Below are positions 22,762-31,819 of a stretch of DNA of 41,985 nt, in pieces; the stretch's first letter is position 1, and each line of letters starts with the position of its first letter. Source of the DNA: URNF01 sp045634325. Its GTDB lineage: Bacteria; Bacillota; Clostridia; Oscillospirales; Acutalibacteraceae. The notes beneath the pieces were generated by a model. That model made no database searches. It was not told the origin of the DNA and worked only from the letters and a program-made list of their open reading frames with translations. Location of the stretch: NCBI GenBank assembly GCA_045634325.1, contig JAZRAA010000003.1, positions 1 through 41,985 on the forward strand, read 5' to 3'. Position numbers and translations under genes: made by a program.

Positions 22762-23217
22762 TTGGCGTATATGCAGGTGGAAGTTGGGGCAGTTGTTGAA
22801 GGAAAAGTAACCGGTATTACTAAATTTGGTGCTTTTGTGGAATTTGGCGATGGGCAAACCGGTATGGTACATATCTCTGAGGTGGCATCTACTTACGTAA
22901 AAGAGATTCGTGACCACATCCAAGAGGGGCAAGTGGTGAAGGTAAAAGTGTTGACCATTGCCGAGGACGGAAAAATTAGTTTGTCTATTAAAAAAGCGGC
23001 ACCTCCCGCACCGCGTGCACCGCGCCAGCCGGTGGTTTCACCCGGCAGACCGGGTGACTTTGAATGGAAACCCACTCGTGGCGGAATTTCCGGCGGTAGC
23101 TTTGAGGATATGATGTCCAGATTTAAACAAACAAGCGATGAGAAAATCTCTGATTTAAAACGTTCTTTGGACAGTAAGCACGGTGGTTTTTCTAAAAAGC
23201 CCAATCGGCAAGGATAA
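22762..23217 (+). CDS. yabR: S1-domain RNA-binding protein YabR
   Basis: This 151-residue protein begins with one S1 RNA-binding domain (VGAVVEGKVTGITKFGAFVEF, VHISEVASTYVKEI, GQVVKVKVLTI). A Pro/Arg/Gly-rich linker and a basic tail follow. It matches YabR, the last gene of the yab block. I prefer the TTG start at 22762 because AGGAGG lies five bases before it; an ATG at 22771 is the alternative. Its exact role is unsettled, probably RNA binding. Confidence 0.9.
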   Translation: MAYMQVEVGAVVEGKVTGITKFGAFVEFGDGQTGMVHISEVASTYVKEIRDHIQEGQVVKVKVLTIAEDGKISLSIKKAAPPAPRAPRQPVVSPGRPGDFEWKPTRGGISGGSFEDMMSRFKQTSDEKISDLKRSLDSKHGGFSKKPNRQG

Positions 23218-23233
23218 GTCAAAAATTGATAAA

Positions 23234-23288
23234 ACGGCAGGGAACCATGTTATCGCTCTGGCGGTATCCGCGTTCCCTGTTTTTATTT
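23234..23288 (+). terminator. Terminator after yabR
   Basis: CAGGGAAC and GTTCCCTG enclose a 26-base loop, itself partly paired, and are followed by TTTTTATTT. It ends just before the ribosome binding site of the next gene. Confidence 0.75.
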
Positions 23289-23299
23289 GAGGAAACGAT

Positions 23300-24418
23300 A
23301 TGGAAAAAATGGTGTTTTGTGCGCCCTGCTTGTTTGGTATTGAGGGCATTTTATCGGACGAATTGCGTCGTATGGGGGCAGAAGATGTTACCGCTGAAAA
23401 CGGTCGTGTTTTGTTCAAGGGCGGCTGGGATATATTGGCACGCGCGAATATCGGCTCTCGCTATGCAGAGCGTATTCAAGTGGTGCTTGGTATGTTTACT
23501 GCGCGTACTTTTGAACAACTGTTCCAAGGCGTGAAATCTTTACCGCTTGAACGATATATTGGTAAAAATGATGCTTTTCCCGTTAAGGGGTGGTCGCTCA
23601 ATTCGGCTTTGCACAGCGTACCGGATTGTCAGTCGATTATCAAAAAAGCAGCCGCAGAACGATTGGGCAAAGTGTATGGTGTGACTTGGTTACAGGAAAC
23701 CGGTGCGATGCACCAACTGCAATTCACGATTATGAAAGACGAAGTCACTATTTTGCTGGATAGTAGCGGTGCAGGACTGCACAAGCGTGGATATCGTCAA
23801 AATGCAGGCGGTGCACCGATAAAAGAAACTTTAGCAGCAGCAATTGCAGATGTCATGCGGGTGCGTAGAGCTGACCGTATTGTAGACCCTTGTTGTGGTT
23901 CCGGCACAATGCTCATAGAGGGTGCTTTGGCGGCAAAGGGGATTTCTCCCGGTATTAAACGGCGTTTTTCTTTTATGGATTGGGAACAGATGCCCAAGGA
24001 AATTTGGAGAGCAGAGCGCGAGCGCGCAAAAAGTTTTGAAAAACACGATCGTGTCTTTGAAGCACTGGGTGGGGACATCGACCCCGATGCCGTGCGTCTG
24101 ACAATGGAAAATGCCGCAAAGGCGGGAGTTGCCGATGTGGTGTCTGCGTCTAAGAAGGCGTTGCAGGATTTCCGTCCCGACGGTGATAGTGGTGTTGTGT
24201 TGTGCAATCCTCCATATGGGGAGCGTCTTTTGGATGTGAAAGCGGCAGAGGATTTGTATCGCCAAATGGGGAAGGTGTTTATCCCTAAAGCGGGATGGAG
24301 TTACGCTATCATTAGCCCGCATGAAGAGTTTGAAACGCTATTTGGAAGAAAAGCGGATAAACGTAGAAAGTTGTATAACGGCATGCTAAAATGCCAGTTA
24401 TATATGTATTTCCGCTGA
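23300..24418 (+). CDS. THUMP-domain 23S rRNA methyltransferase (RlmL-N/YpsC type)
   Basis: This 372-residue class I methyltransferase modifies RNA, most likely guanine N2 in 23S rRNA. An N-terminal ferredoxin-like and THUMP region spans about residues 1-160 (FCAPCLFGIEGILSDELRRMG at its start). The SAM-binding motif DPCCGSGTMLIEGAL is near residue 196, and the catalytic CNPPYGERL is near residue 301. AGGAAAC precedes the ATG at 23300. It is the YpsC-type form found in Firmicutes. Its exact target base is inferred from the family. Confidence 0.88.
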   Translation: MEKMVFCAPCLFGIEGILSDELRRMGAEDVTAENGRVLFKGGWDILARANIGSRYAERIQVVLGMFTARTFEQLFQGVKSLPLERYIGKNDAFPVKGWSLNSALHSVPDCQSIIKKAAAERLGKVYGVTWLQETGAMHQLQFTIMKDEVTILLDSSGAGLHKRGYRQNAGGAPIKETLAAAIADVMRVRRADRIVDPCCGSGTMLIEGALAAKGISPGIKRRFSFMDWEQMPKEIWRAERERAKSFEKHDRVFEALGGDIDPDAVRLTMENAAKAGVADVVSASKKALQDFRPDGDSGVVLCNPPYGERLLDVKAAEDLYRQMGKVFIPKAGWSYAIISPHEEFETLFGRKADKRRKLYNGMLKCQLYMYFR

Positions 24419-24463
24419 AATGTAAATAATATATGAAATTCGGAAAAATTTTCCGTTTACCTA

Positions 24464-24523
24464 TTGATTTTTTAGAAAAATTGGGTACAATAGGTTTTAG
24501 CACTCTCTATAGACGAGTGCCAA
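24464..24523 (+). promoter_or_regulatory. groESL promoter with CIRCE operator
   Basis: TTGATT and TACAAT (24486-24491) are 16 bp apart. The CIRCE element follows: TTAGCACTC (24497-24505), nine bases, then GAGTGCCAA (24515-24523), one mismatch from the consensus palindrome. HrcA binds CIRCE and represses groESL until heat shock. hrcA itself is not in the window. Confidence 0.93.
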
Positions 24524-24553
24524 AACTCGTATTATACAAGGAGGTACTTATAG

Positions 24554-24838
24554 ATGGCTATTAAACCCTTAGCAGACCGTGTGGTCATTAAAATGGTTGA
24601 GGCGGAGGAAACTACCAAAGGCGGTATCATTCTCGCCGGCAACGCTAAAGAAAAACCGCAGGTTGCAGAAGTTATTGCTGTCGGTCCCGGTGGCAATGTG
24701 GAAGGTAAGGATGTTGAAATGTATGTAAAGGTGGGCGACCATGTGCTCACCAGCAAATATTCCGGCACTGAAATCAAATTAGACGGTGAGGAATTCACTA
24801 TCGTGCGTCAGAGCGATATTCTCGCTATTGTGGAATAA
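24554..24838 (+). CDS. groES: Co-chaperonin GroES
   Basis: This 94-residue protein is the standard GroES lid of the chaperonin (KPLADRVVIKMVEAEETTKGGIIL, EVIAVGPGG, VLTSKYSGTEIKLDGEEFTIVRQSDILAIVE). The mobile loop that contacts GroEL is present. CIRCE lies 30 bp upstream, and GGAGG precedes the ATG. groEL follows after 32 bp. Confidence 0.97.
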   Translation: MAIKPLADRVVIKMVEAEETTKGGIILAGNAKEKPQVAEVIAVGPGGNVEGKDVEMYVKVGDHVLTSKYSGTEIKLDGEEFTIVRQSDILAIVE

Positions 24839-24870
24839 GACGCATGCAACTGTAACAGGAGGAATAAAGC

Positions 24871-26499
24871 ATGGCAAAAGTTATTTTATACGGCGAAGAA
24901 GCCAGAAAAGCCTTACAAGCGGGCGTTGACCAGCTTGCCAATACTGTTAAAATCACTTTGGGTCCGCGCGGCCGTAATGTGGTTTTAGACAAAAAATTTG
25001 GTGCACCGTTGATTACCAATGACGGTGTAACTATTGCGAAGGAAATCGAACTGGATGACGCATTTGAGAATATGGGTGCGCAACTGGTGAAAGAGGTTTC
25101 CACCAAAACCAATGATGTTGCAGGTGACGGTACCACTACCGCTACCTTGTTGGCGCAAGCGCTCATTCGCGAGGGCATGAAAAATGTCGCTGCCGGTGCA
25201 AATCCCATGAGCGTAAAAAATGGTATTCAACTTGCTGTGAATGCTGTTGTGGAAGCCGTCAAAGCCAATTCCAAAAAAGTTAGCGGTTCTGATGATATTG
25301 CAAGTGCTGCTACTATCTCTGCCGGCGACGCATATATCGGCAAATTGATTGCCGAGGCTATGGAAAAAGTGTCTGCTGACGGCGTTATCACCGTTGAAGA
25401 ATCCAAAACCGCCGAAACCTATACCGAAGTGGTAGAAGGTATGCAGTTTGATCGTGGTTATATCACGCCGTATATGGTGACCGATACCGATAAAATGGAA
25501 GCGGTTATCGACGATGCATATTTGCTTATCACCGATAAAAAGATTTCCAATATTCAGGATATTTTGCCGCTGTTGGAACAGATTCTGCAAGCCGGTAAGA
25601 AATTGGTGATTGTCGCAGAAGACGTCGAGGGCGAGGCTCTGTCCACTTTGATTGTTAATAAACTGCGTGGCACCTTTACCTGTGTCGCCGTAAAAGCGCC
25701 CGGCTTTGGCGACCGTCGTAAAGAGATGTTACAAGATATCGCCATTTTGACCGGTGGTCAGGTGATTTCCGAAGAAGTGGGTCTTGACTTGAAAGAAACC
25801 ACTATTGATATGTTGGGCCGTGCCCGTCAAATCAAGGTGCAAAAGGAAAACACCGTAATTGTTGGTGGCGCAGGTGATGTTGATGCCATCAAAACACGTG
25901 TGGCGCAAATTCGCAGCCAAATTGAAACCACCACTTCCGACTTTGACCGTGAGAAATTGCAAGAACGTTTGGCAAAACTTGCCGGTGGTGTTGCAGTGAT
26001 TAAAGTCGGTGCCGCTACCGAAGTGGAAATGAAAGAAAAGAAATTGCGCATCGAAGATGCTTTGGCAGCTACGAAAGCGGCTGTGGAAGAGGGCTTGGTG
26101 GCCGGCGGCGGCGTGGCACTCGTCAACGCTTCCGATGCACTGTTGTCCTTGCTCGAACAGTATGAGGGCGATGAAAAAACCGGTATCAAAATCGTGCTCA
26201 AGGGTATTGAAGAGCCGGTGCGCCAGATTGCTGTCAACGCAGGTTTGGAAGGCAGTGTTATTATCGACAAAATCCGTTCTTCCGGTAAAGTGAACTATGG
26301 TTTTGACTTCGCCAATGAAACGTATGTGGATATGTTTGCCGCGGGTATTGTTGATCCCACCAAGGTGACGCGTTCTGCTTTGCAAAATGCTGCGTCTGTT
26401 GCTTCCATGGTGCTTACCACAGAGTCTTTGGTTGCTGACAAAAAAGAACCGATGCCGCCTGTTGCTCCTGCATCTGCCGGTATGGATGGCATGTATTAA
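24871..26499 (+). CDS. groEL: Chaperonin GroEL
   Basis: This 542-residue chaperonin folds proteins inside a double ring with GroES. The ATP-binding motifs are TLGPRGRNVVLDKK, GDGTTTATLLAQAL and GGGVALVNA. The C-terminal tail is short and ends AGMDGMY, unlike the long GGM repeat of many species. AGGAGG precedes the ATG. Its codon use is the most GC-rich in the window, as for a highly expressed gene. Confidence 0.97.
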   Translation: MAKVILYGEEARKALQAGVDQLANTVKITLGPRGRNVVLDKKFGAPLITNDGVTIAKEIELDDAFENMGAQLVKEVSTKTNDVAGDGTTTATLLAQALIREGMKNVAAGANPMSVKNGIQLAVNAVVEAVKANSKKVSGSDDIASAATISAGDAYIGKLIAEAMEKVSADGVITVEESKTAETYTEVVEGMQFDRGYITPYMVTDTDKMEAVIDDAYLLITDKKISNIQDILPLLEQILQAGKKLVIVAEDVEGEALSTLIVNKLRGTFTCVAVKAPGFGDRRKEMLQDIAILTGGQVISEEVGLDLKETTIDMLGRARQIKVQKENTVIVGGAGDVDAIKTRVAQIRSQIETTTSDFDREKLQERLAKLAGGVAVIKVGAATEVEMKEKKLRIEDALAATKAAVEEGLVAGGGVALVNASDALLSLLEQYEGDEKTGIKIVLKGIEEPVRQIAVNAGLEGSVIIDKIRSSGKVNYGFDFANETYVDMFAAGIVDPTKVTRSALQNAASVASMVLTTESLVADKKEPMPPVAPASAGMDGMY

Positions 26500-26504
26500 T
26501 TTAC

Positions 26505-26544
26505 AAAAAATGGCTGTTCCCATAACGGGAACAGCCATTTTTTT
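26505..26544. terminator. Bidirectional terminator between groEL and mtaB
   Basis: AAAAAATGGCTGTTCCC and GGGAACAGCCATTTTTTT pair around a five-base loop. A and T runs on both sides let it serve both strands. Its last bases overlap the mtaB stop codon. Confidence 0.93.
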
Positions 26545-27838
26545 AGTTGATTTCTTCTGCGTAACATTCGCCGTTTTCGGCACAGATGATATGTGTGGAA
26601 ATAATCGAGCCTATTGTAGCGTTTGTTTTTACGTATACACCAATATATGTAGGGGTATATCCAAACACGGTGCCGTCCGATTGTTCCGTTTCCAGTAGCA
26701 CCTCTTGTGTGGTGTTCACAAGACTTTGTGCGAACTGCTGTTGCAAATCTTGGCAAACAGCTTGTGCTACTTTGCTACGCTCGGTTTTAACTTTATTTGG
26801 CACTTGGTCGGGCGCTTTAGCCGAAGGTGTTCCGGGGCGGCGGGAATAGGAGAAAATGTGTACCCGTGTTAATTCGGATTTCTTTACAAAGTTGAGCGAT
26901 TGTGCAAACTCTTCATCGGTTTCGCCGGGAAAACCTACCATAAAATCTGTGGTGATGGCGCAGCGGGGGAAACGCGCACGTAAATCGGTACAAATAGTTG
27001 CGTATTCTTCTACTGTATATTGACGACGCATACGTTTCAAAGTGGCGTTGCAGCCGCTTTGTAAGGCGAGGTGGAATTGCGGGCAGAGTTTTTTCTGTGC
27101 TGCTAAACGGTCTAAAATCGGCGGCGTGAGATGGTCGGGTTCAATAGAGCCTAACCGTACACGCTCAATACCGTCTATGCGACACACCGTTTCCACAGCA
27201 TCTGCGATGTTGAGATTGCAATCTTGACCGTATGCCGTCAGATTGATACCTACGAGTACGATTTCTTTGTATCCTTTTTGTGCTAAAGCAGTGACTTCTG
27301 CTTCAATATCTGCCGGTGTACGGGAACGCACACGACCACGTGCATAAGGGATGATGCAGTAACTGCAAAAGCGGTTACATCCATCTTCAATTTTCACAAA
27401 TGCGCGTGTATGTTCCTCAAACGATGAAATGGGACATTCTTCGTATACCTTATCATGAGAGGGAATATCCACAATGCGTTGCCGCAAACGTAAAAATTGT
27501 TCGATATAGTTATAAATTTGTCTTCTGGCGGCATTACCCAATATAATATCTGCGTTTTGAAGCGCTGTGGCTTCTTTCGGAAAAGCTTGCGGCATGCACC
27601 CTGTTACAGCAATCACGGCGGTAGGATGTTCGCGACGTGCACGATTGAGCAATTGTCGTAATTTACGATCGGATTCCGCGGTAACGGTACAAGAATTAAT
27701 AATGAGAATATCTACATTTTCATTTTGACCGCACACCCATTCGTCTGTTTGAAAACCGCGTGCGGATAGGATATCACGCATGGCTTGGGTTTCATATTGA
27801 TTGACTTTGCAACCTAATGTATAAAAATAGGCATTCAT
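26543..27838 (-). CDS. mtaB: tRNA t6A methylthiotransferase MtaB
   Basis: This 431-residue radical SAM enzyme adds a methylthio group to t6A37 of tRNA. The start YTLGCKVNQYET is typical of MtaB rather than MiaB or RimO. Three N-terminal cluster cysteines lie in LGCKVN, NSCTVT and TGCMPQ. The radical SAM motif is CNRFCSYCIIPYARGRVRSR near residue 153. The C-terminal 60 residues resemble a TRAM domain. It is convergent with groEL and shares the terminator. It is a stand-alone gene on the minus strand. Confidence 0.93.
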   Translation of the reverse strand: MNAYFYTLGCKVNQYETQAMRDILSARGFQTDEWVCGQNENVDILIINSCTVTAESDRKLRQLLNRARREHPTAVIAVTGCMPQAFPKEATALQNADIILGNAARRQIYNYIEQFLRLRQRIVDIPSHDKVYEECPISSFEEHTRAFVKIEDGCNRFCSYCIIPYARGRVRSRTPADIEAEVTALAQKGYKEIVLVGINLTAYGQDCNLNIADAVETVCRIDGIERVRLGSIEPDHLTPPILDRLAAQKKLCPQFHLALQSGCNATLKRMRRQYTVEEYATICTDLRARFPRCAITTDFMVGFPGETDEEFAQSLNFVKKSELTRVHIFSYSRRPGTPSAKAPDQVPNKVKTERSKVAQAVCQDLQQQFAQSLVNTTQEVLLETEQSDGTVFGYTPTYIGVYVKTNATIGSIISTHIICAENGECYAEEIN

Positions 27839-27952
27839 TTTCTGCTTTTTCTTCCTTTGTTGGTAAAAATACTAATAATGCAAGGTTGAGTATACCATTA
27901 AATGCAAAGATTCGTCAATGGAAAATATACGGCATTCAAAAGTTGCTTTTCG

Positions 27953-27982
27953 TTGACAAAAAAGTAGATAATGTTGTATACT
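27953..27982 (+). promoter_or_regulatory. Sigma-A promoter of the surface-protein cluster
   Basis: TTGACA and TATACT are 18 bp apart, about 50 bp before the first surface-protein gene. Confidence 0.65.
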
Positions 27983-28032
27983 TTCTTATAATATGGGTGA
28001 TTATGTAATTTTATGAAATTGAGGTGTTTATG

Positions 28033-29196
28033 ATGCCTATTAAAAGAAGTCGTCATGTGCGAAAACGCCGTCGTTCCAATAATGGTCTTTTGAAAATTTT
28101 GGTCATTGTTTTGGTGCTCGCTTTGTTAATAGGGATATTCTTTTTGGCGCGTGCCGTTTTTCAAAAATCGCAGTCATCTGATGCGCCATCGCCAACAGAT
28201 AATGCAACTGATATGATTGTGCAATCCACTGTGGGATTAACGATAAAACCCAGTGGTTTTGCTGCGACAGAGGGTTGGTTCTTACACAATCAATGTGCCT
28301 ATTACGGTACCGCTGACGGCAATATTTACACCGGCGAACAGACCATTGATGAAAAGGGATATGTGTTTTCTGAAGATGGAAAATTACAAAATGGTTGGAT
28401 ACAAATCGGCAATTTGCGCTATCATTTTAAAGATGGTGTTATGTCCAAAGGAACTACCGAAATTGACGGCAAGACTTGTTATCTTAATTCTGATGGCAGT
28501 ATGTTTGTCGGTTGGTACGATGCCGCAAACGGATACCGCATGTATTACGACATTGAAACCGGTGATATGTTTATAGGCTGGCATGAAATTGACGGCAAAC
28601 ACTATTGCTTTGATGCGGCGGGTTTCTTATACACAGATACTACGGCTGATGGAGTTTGGGTTGATAGCACCGGCGCAGCCGACGAAGAAGCGTATCAGCG
28701 TTTAGTGGCAAACGCACCTATCATTACCACTACCACCACTACCGCTAATACGAATACTGATACGCAAACCACTATTAAAACCACAAACAGTAATCCGGTT
28801 GATTTGACCGCTTTAAATAGTAAATTGGATGCGATTCTCAATAAGTACGGACGTACGCCGCGTAACATTTACGATTATGTCCATGATAACTATACCTATA
28901 AGCATGCTAAAGAAGGTAGCATCGAGGAAAATGCACTTTATCTGTTAGAAAACGGAACCGGTAGTTGTTATCATTTTGCATCGTTAACGTATATGTTATT
29001 TGAGCGCGCCGGTTATGAAACACGTTATGTCACAGGTTTAGGTTGGCAAAACCATACGTATCATTGCTGGATCATGGCCAATTTTGATGGCGGTTGGTAT
29101 TTTGTCGATTCACTGTATGTGCGTTCCGCAAAATTGACTGCCTCGGATTTGAAACGTATCGGATATGAATGGGATGAAAGCGCATATCCGTCTTGA
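28033..29196 (+). CDS. Surface protein with cell-wall-binding repeats and transglutaminase-like domain
   Basis: This protein of about 387 residues has three parts. A basic start (KRSRHVRKRRR) and a membrane helix at about residues 20-42 anchor it. Residues about 80-215 carry choline-binding-type repeats rich in Gly, Trp and Tyr (GWIQIGNLRYHFKDG, GKTCYLNSDGSMFVGWYD, GWHEIDGKHYCFD). A Thr-rich linker (ITTTTTTANTNT) leads to a transglutaminase-like domain with a triad: C312 in GSCYHF, H344 in TYHCWIM, D359 in FVDSLY. It probably acts outside the cell on peptidoglycan or surface proteins. GAGGTG is near two adjacent ATGs (28030 and 28033); I take the second. The next gene follows after 13 bp. Confidence 0.85.
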   Translation: MPIKRSRHVRKRRRSNNGLLKILVIVLVLALLIGIFFLARAVFQKSQSSDAPSPTDNATDMIVQSTVGLTIKPSGFAATEGWFLHNQCAYYGTADGNIYTGEQTIDEKGYVFSEDGKLQNGWIQIGNLRYHFKDGVMSKGTTEIDGKTCYLNSDGSMFVGWYDAANGYRMYYDIETGDMFIGWHEIDGKHYCFDAAGFLYTDTTADGVWVDSTGAADEEAYQRLVANAPIITTTTTTANTNTDTQTTIKTTNSNPVDLTALNSKLDAILNKYGRTPRNIYDYVHDNYTYKHAKEGSIEENALYLLENGTGSCYHFASLTYMLFERAGYETRYVTGLGWQNHTYHCWIMANFDGGWYFVDSLYVRSAKLTASDLKRIGYEWDESAYPS

Positions 29197-29209
29197 GATG
29201 GGGGATAGC

Positions 29210-30370
29210 ATGAAACGTGTTTTTTCAGTAGTATGCGTTGTTTTGTTACTGCTAGGGTTAACGGCTTGTGCACCTGACAAAAACATGCCCACGTCAACTA
29301 CTGTTCAAATTACAGTTTCCACAACTGCGCCTATTACCTCAACGACCGATACAGCGGGTGTTTTACATGAGAATGTGCATCTTGTCGGTAAAATTGCCAC
29401 CGATTTTGAATTGCCTTTAAATGGTGCCACCGGTTTTGCATCCTATCCGATTGAGGTGTATAGTACCGACGACGGTACAACCGTAGTACGCACATTGCAA
29501 GCAGGAGATGCCTTTACGGTAATAGAAGAGCAGGGCACTCGCTGGTTTGTCGCTTTGGAGGATGGTGTAAAAGGATTTGTTGAGTATAAGACTTGTTATC
29601 TCAACATCCCCGATGTAATACCGTCCGCTGTGATTGCTTATACCAATTCCACCGCTTCCGTATTTGCTTCATCCGGTGTGCATATTCCTACCATCACCGG
29701 GGAAAAGCTGTATGAATCTTGTTACTATAACCCACGGTTTGAAGAGGACAAGCATATTGTGGCGGCCAATTATGCGATGGTCAAAAAGATTTATGCTGCA
29801 CAAAAAGCGGCACTTGCTAAAGGATATACACTGGTTATCAACGAAACATTCCGTCCGATGGATGTACAATTGAACATTTCCGCACAACTCGCAAAACTGC
29901 GAGAAAGCAACCCAACCGTGCGAGAAAATATCGATAAAAGTCCTTGGGGGATAGGCTGGTTTATTGCAAACCGTCCTTCTACGCATCAAATGGGATGCGC
30001 AATGGATGTTTCGCTTGCCAAAGTAGAAACAATGACACGAAAAGTATGTGGTGAATATCTTTATGAGGTTGTTACGGCGTATTCGTCGTGCGAAATGCCC
30101 AGTCCGATACATGAGTTAAGTGTAGCGGCGGTATCGCTCGAAAAACCTGTCAATTCCATGTCAAAAACAGCCTGGAAAACGATTAATCCTGCAAGCAGTA
30201 TGACGCAGCATGCGCTGTTATTGCGGCAATTTTGTGTGGATGCGGGTTTGTCACCGCTTGCGTCTGAATGGTGGCACTTTAATGATCTTGACGTGAAGGA
30301 AAACATCAAAGACCGATATGTCACCGATACATTTTATTTGGATACTTGTTTGAGCCAATTACCGAATTAA
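29210..30370 (+). CDS. VanY-like D-Ala-D-Ala carboxypeptidase lipoprotein
   Basis: This 386-residue lipoprotein carries a signal peptide with lipobox LTAC (C20), then a Thr-rich linker and an SH3-like region at about residues 55-135. The C-terminal domain is of the M15/VanY type. Metal and catalytic motifs are THQMGCAMDV (His near 260, Asp near 267) and EWWHFN near 354. FRPMDVQ is the usual Arg motif. Family members cut the terminal D-Ala of peptidoglycan stem peptides. No vanH or vanA gene is near, so this is wall maturation rather than glycopeptide resistance. The ATG at 29210 with GGGGGATAG fits the signal peptide; the next gene starts after 14 bp. Confidence 0.85.
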   Translation: MKRVFSVVCVVLLLLGLTACAPDKNMPTSTTVQITVSTTAPITSTTDTAGVLHENVHLVGKIATDFELPLNGATGFASYPIEVYSTDDGTTVVRTLQAGDAFTVIEEQGTRWFVALEDGVKGFVEYKTCYLNIPDVIPSAVIAYTNSTASVFASSGVHIPTITGEKLYESCYYNPRFEEDKHIVAANYAMVKKIYAAQKAALAKGYTLVINETFRPMDVQLNISAQLAKLRESNPTVRENIDKSPWGIGWFIANRPSTHQMGCAMDVSLAKVETMTRKVCGEYLYEVVTAYSSCEMPSPIHELSVAAVSLEKPVNSMSKTAWKTINPASSMTQHALLLRQFCVDAGLSPLASEWWHFNDLDVKENIKDRYVTDTFYLDTCLSQLPN

Positions 30371-30384
30371 AGGAAGTACAGTAT

Positions 30385-31803
30385 ATGGTTTTCAGTTCTG
30401 TCCCGTTTTTGTTTTTTTTGTTTGCGGGTATATTGTTCTTATATTGGATATTGCGCAACCATACAGCACGTAACATCATACTTTTAGTAGCCAGTTTGCT
30501 GTTTTATGCATGGGGTGAACCGGTATATATTTTGTTGCTTGTTTTTTCGGTGTTGTTTAATTGGTTTTTAGCACGTTTAATGGCGGCGAAAGGAAACTAC
30601 GCAAAAGGATTACTGGCGGTAGCGGTAATATTCAATATCGGACTTCTGGTAGTATATAAATACAGCGGCTTTTTAGTGGAAACAGTAAATAGCCTGTTAT
30701 CTGTGCAACTGCCTGTCCCGCAAATACGCTTGCCTATTGGTATTTCTTTTTTCACTTTTCAAGCATTGTCATATGTAATTGATGTATATAGGGACCGTAC
30801 CATCGTACAAAAAAACTTTTTCAATTTGTTATTGTACGTATCCTTTTTCCCGCAGTTAATCGCGGGACCCATTGTAAAATATCATGATATCAGTATGCAA
30901 CTGGCGCAGCGTAGTTTCGACGTTGATGGCTTCGTTGGCGGCATGAAACGCTTTTTATACGGACTTGGTAAAAAGGTGTTGTTGTCTAACACATTGGCGA
31001 TTGTTGTTGATGCCGCTTTTGCACAGTCGGCTGATTCTTTGTCATCGCCACTTGCGTGGCTTGCGGCACTGGCATATATGTTACAAATCTACTATGATTT
31101 CAGCGGCTACAGTGACATGGCGATTGGTTTGGGCCGTGTATTCGGATTTACTTTTAAAGAGAACTTTAATTATCCGTATGCGGCACAAGGTATCAAGCTC
31201 TTTTGGCGCCGTTGGCATATATCCTTATCCACCTGGTTTAAGGAGTATTTGTATATACCGCTTGGCGGCAATCGAAAAGGGAAAGGCCGTGCACTTTTTA
31301 ATCAATGCGTGGTATTTTTGGCGACGGGATTGTGGCACGGTGCTAATTTCACCTTTTTACTGTGGGGTATATTCCACGGTTTGTTGCTTATTTTGGAAAG
31401 CAGTGAAGTGTTGCCGGTCTCTAAATTATCCAAATGTCCGATTGGCAGGGCGTTGGTTATTTTGTATACGTGGTTCTTGGTACTCATCGGTTTTACCATG
31501 TTCCGAGCAGACAGTGTGTCCTATGCGTTGTCCTATTTTAAAACAATGTTTATGGGAAACAAACAGGCTATTAACGTGTCTGTATTGGGCGAAATCACGC
31601 CTTGGTTTATAGTTGTATTGATACTTTCCGTACTGTTTTCTTTCCCCATTTTACCGAAATTACGGCAAAAGATGTGTAAGACGGTAAATGGTACACGTAT
31701 ATGTACGGTTGTCAGCTATGGCTTTTCCATAGTTTTACTATTGTTGTGTATGGGCGCTTTGGCGGCGGATACTTATAATCCGTTTATCTATTTCAGATTC
31801 TAA
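30385..31803 (+). CDS. MBOAT-family O-acyltransferase (AlgI/DltB-like)
   Basis: This protein of about 472 residues with many membrane helices is a membrane-bound O-acyltransferase, closer to AlgI than to DltB. The motifs are FFPQLIAGPIVKY, YYDFSGYSDMAIGLGRVFGF, FWRRWHISLSTWFKEYLYIPLGGNRKG and WHGANFTFLLWGIFHG (catalytic His near 319). It would pass acetyl or other acyl groups across the membrane to an exported acceptor. AAGGAAG precedes the ATG at 30385, which lies 14 bp after the carboxypeptidase gene. Its downstream AlgJ/AlgX-type partner supports an O-acetylation pair for a surface polymer. Confidence 0.92.
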   Translation: MVFSSVPFLFFLFAGILFLYWILRNHTARNIILLVASLLFYAWGEPVYILLLVFSVLFNWFLARLMAAKGNYAKGLLAVAVIFNIGLLVVYKYSGFLVETVNSLLSVQLPVPQIRLPIGISFFTFQALSYVIDVYRDRTIVQKNFFNLLLYVSFFPQLIAGPIVKYHDISMQLAQRSFDVDGFVGGMKRFLYGLGKKVLLSNTLAIVVDAAFAQSADSLSSPLAWLAALAYMLQIYYDFSGYSDMAIGLGRVFGFTFKENFNYPYAAQGIKLFWRRWHISLSTWFKEYLYIPLGGNRKGKGRALFNQCVVFLATGLWHGANFTFLLWGIFHGLLLILESSEVLPVSKLSKCPIGRALVILYTWFLVLIGFTMFRADSVSYALSYFKTMFMGNKQAINVSVLGEITPWFIVVLILSVLFSFPILPKLRQKMCKTVNGTRICTVVSYGFSIVLLLLCMGALAADTYNPFIYFRF

Positions 31804-31819
31804 AAGAGGGGGTGTCGCT

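Noticed and set aside
24985..26583. Long minus-strand open frames opposite groEL
   Set aside because: They are shadows of the codon-biased groEL gene with no ribosome binding sites and no recognisable domain.
29210..30370. Glycopeptide resistance gene vanY
   Set aside because: The VanY-like domain stands without vanH, vanA/B, vanX or a VanRS pair and sits in a wall-modification operon.
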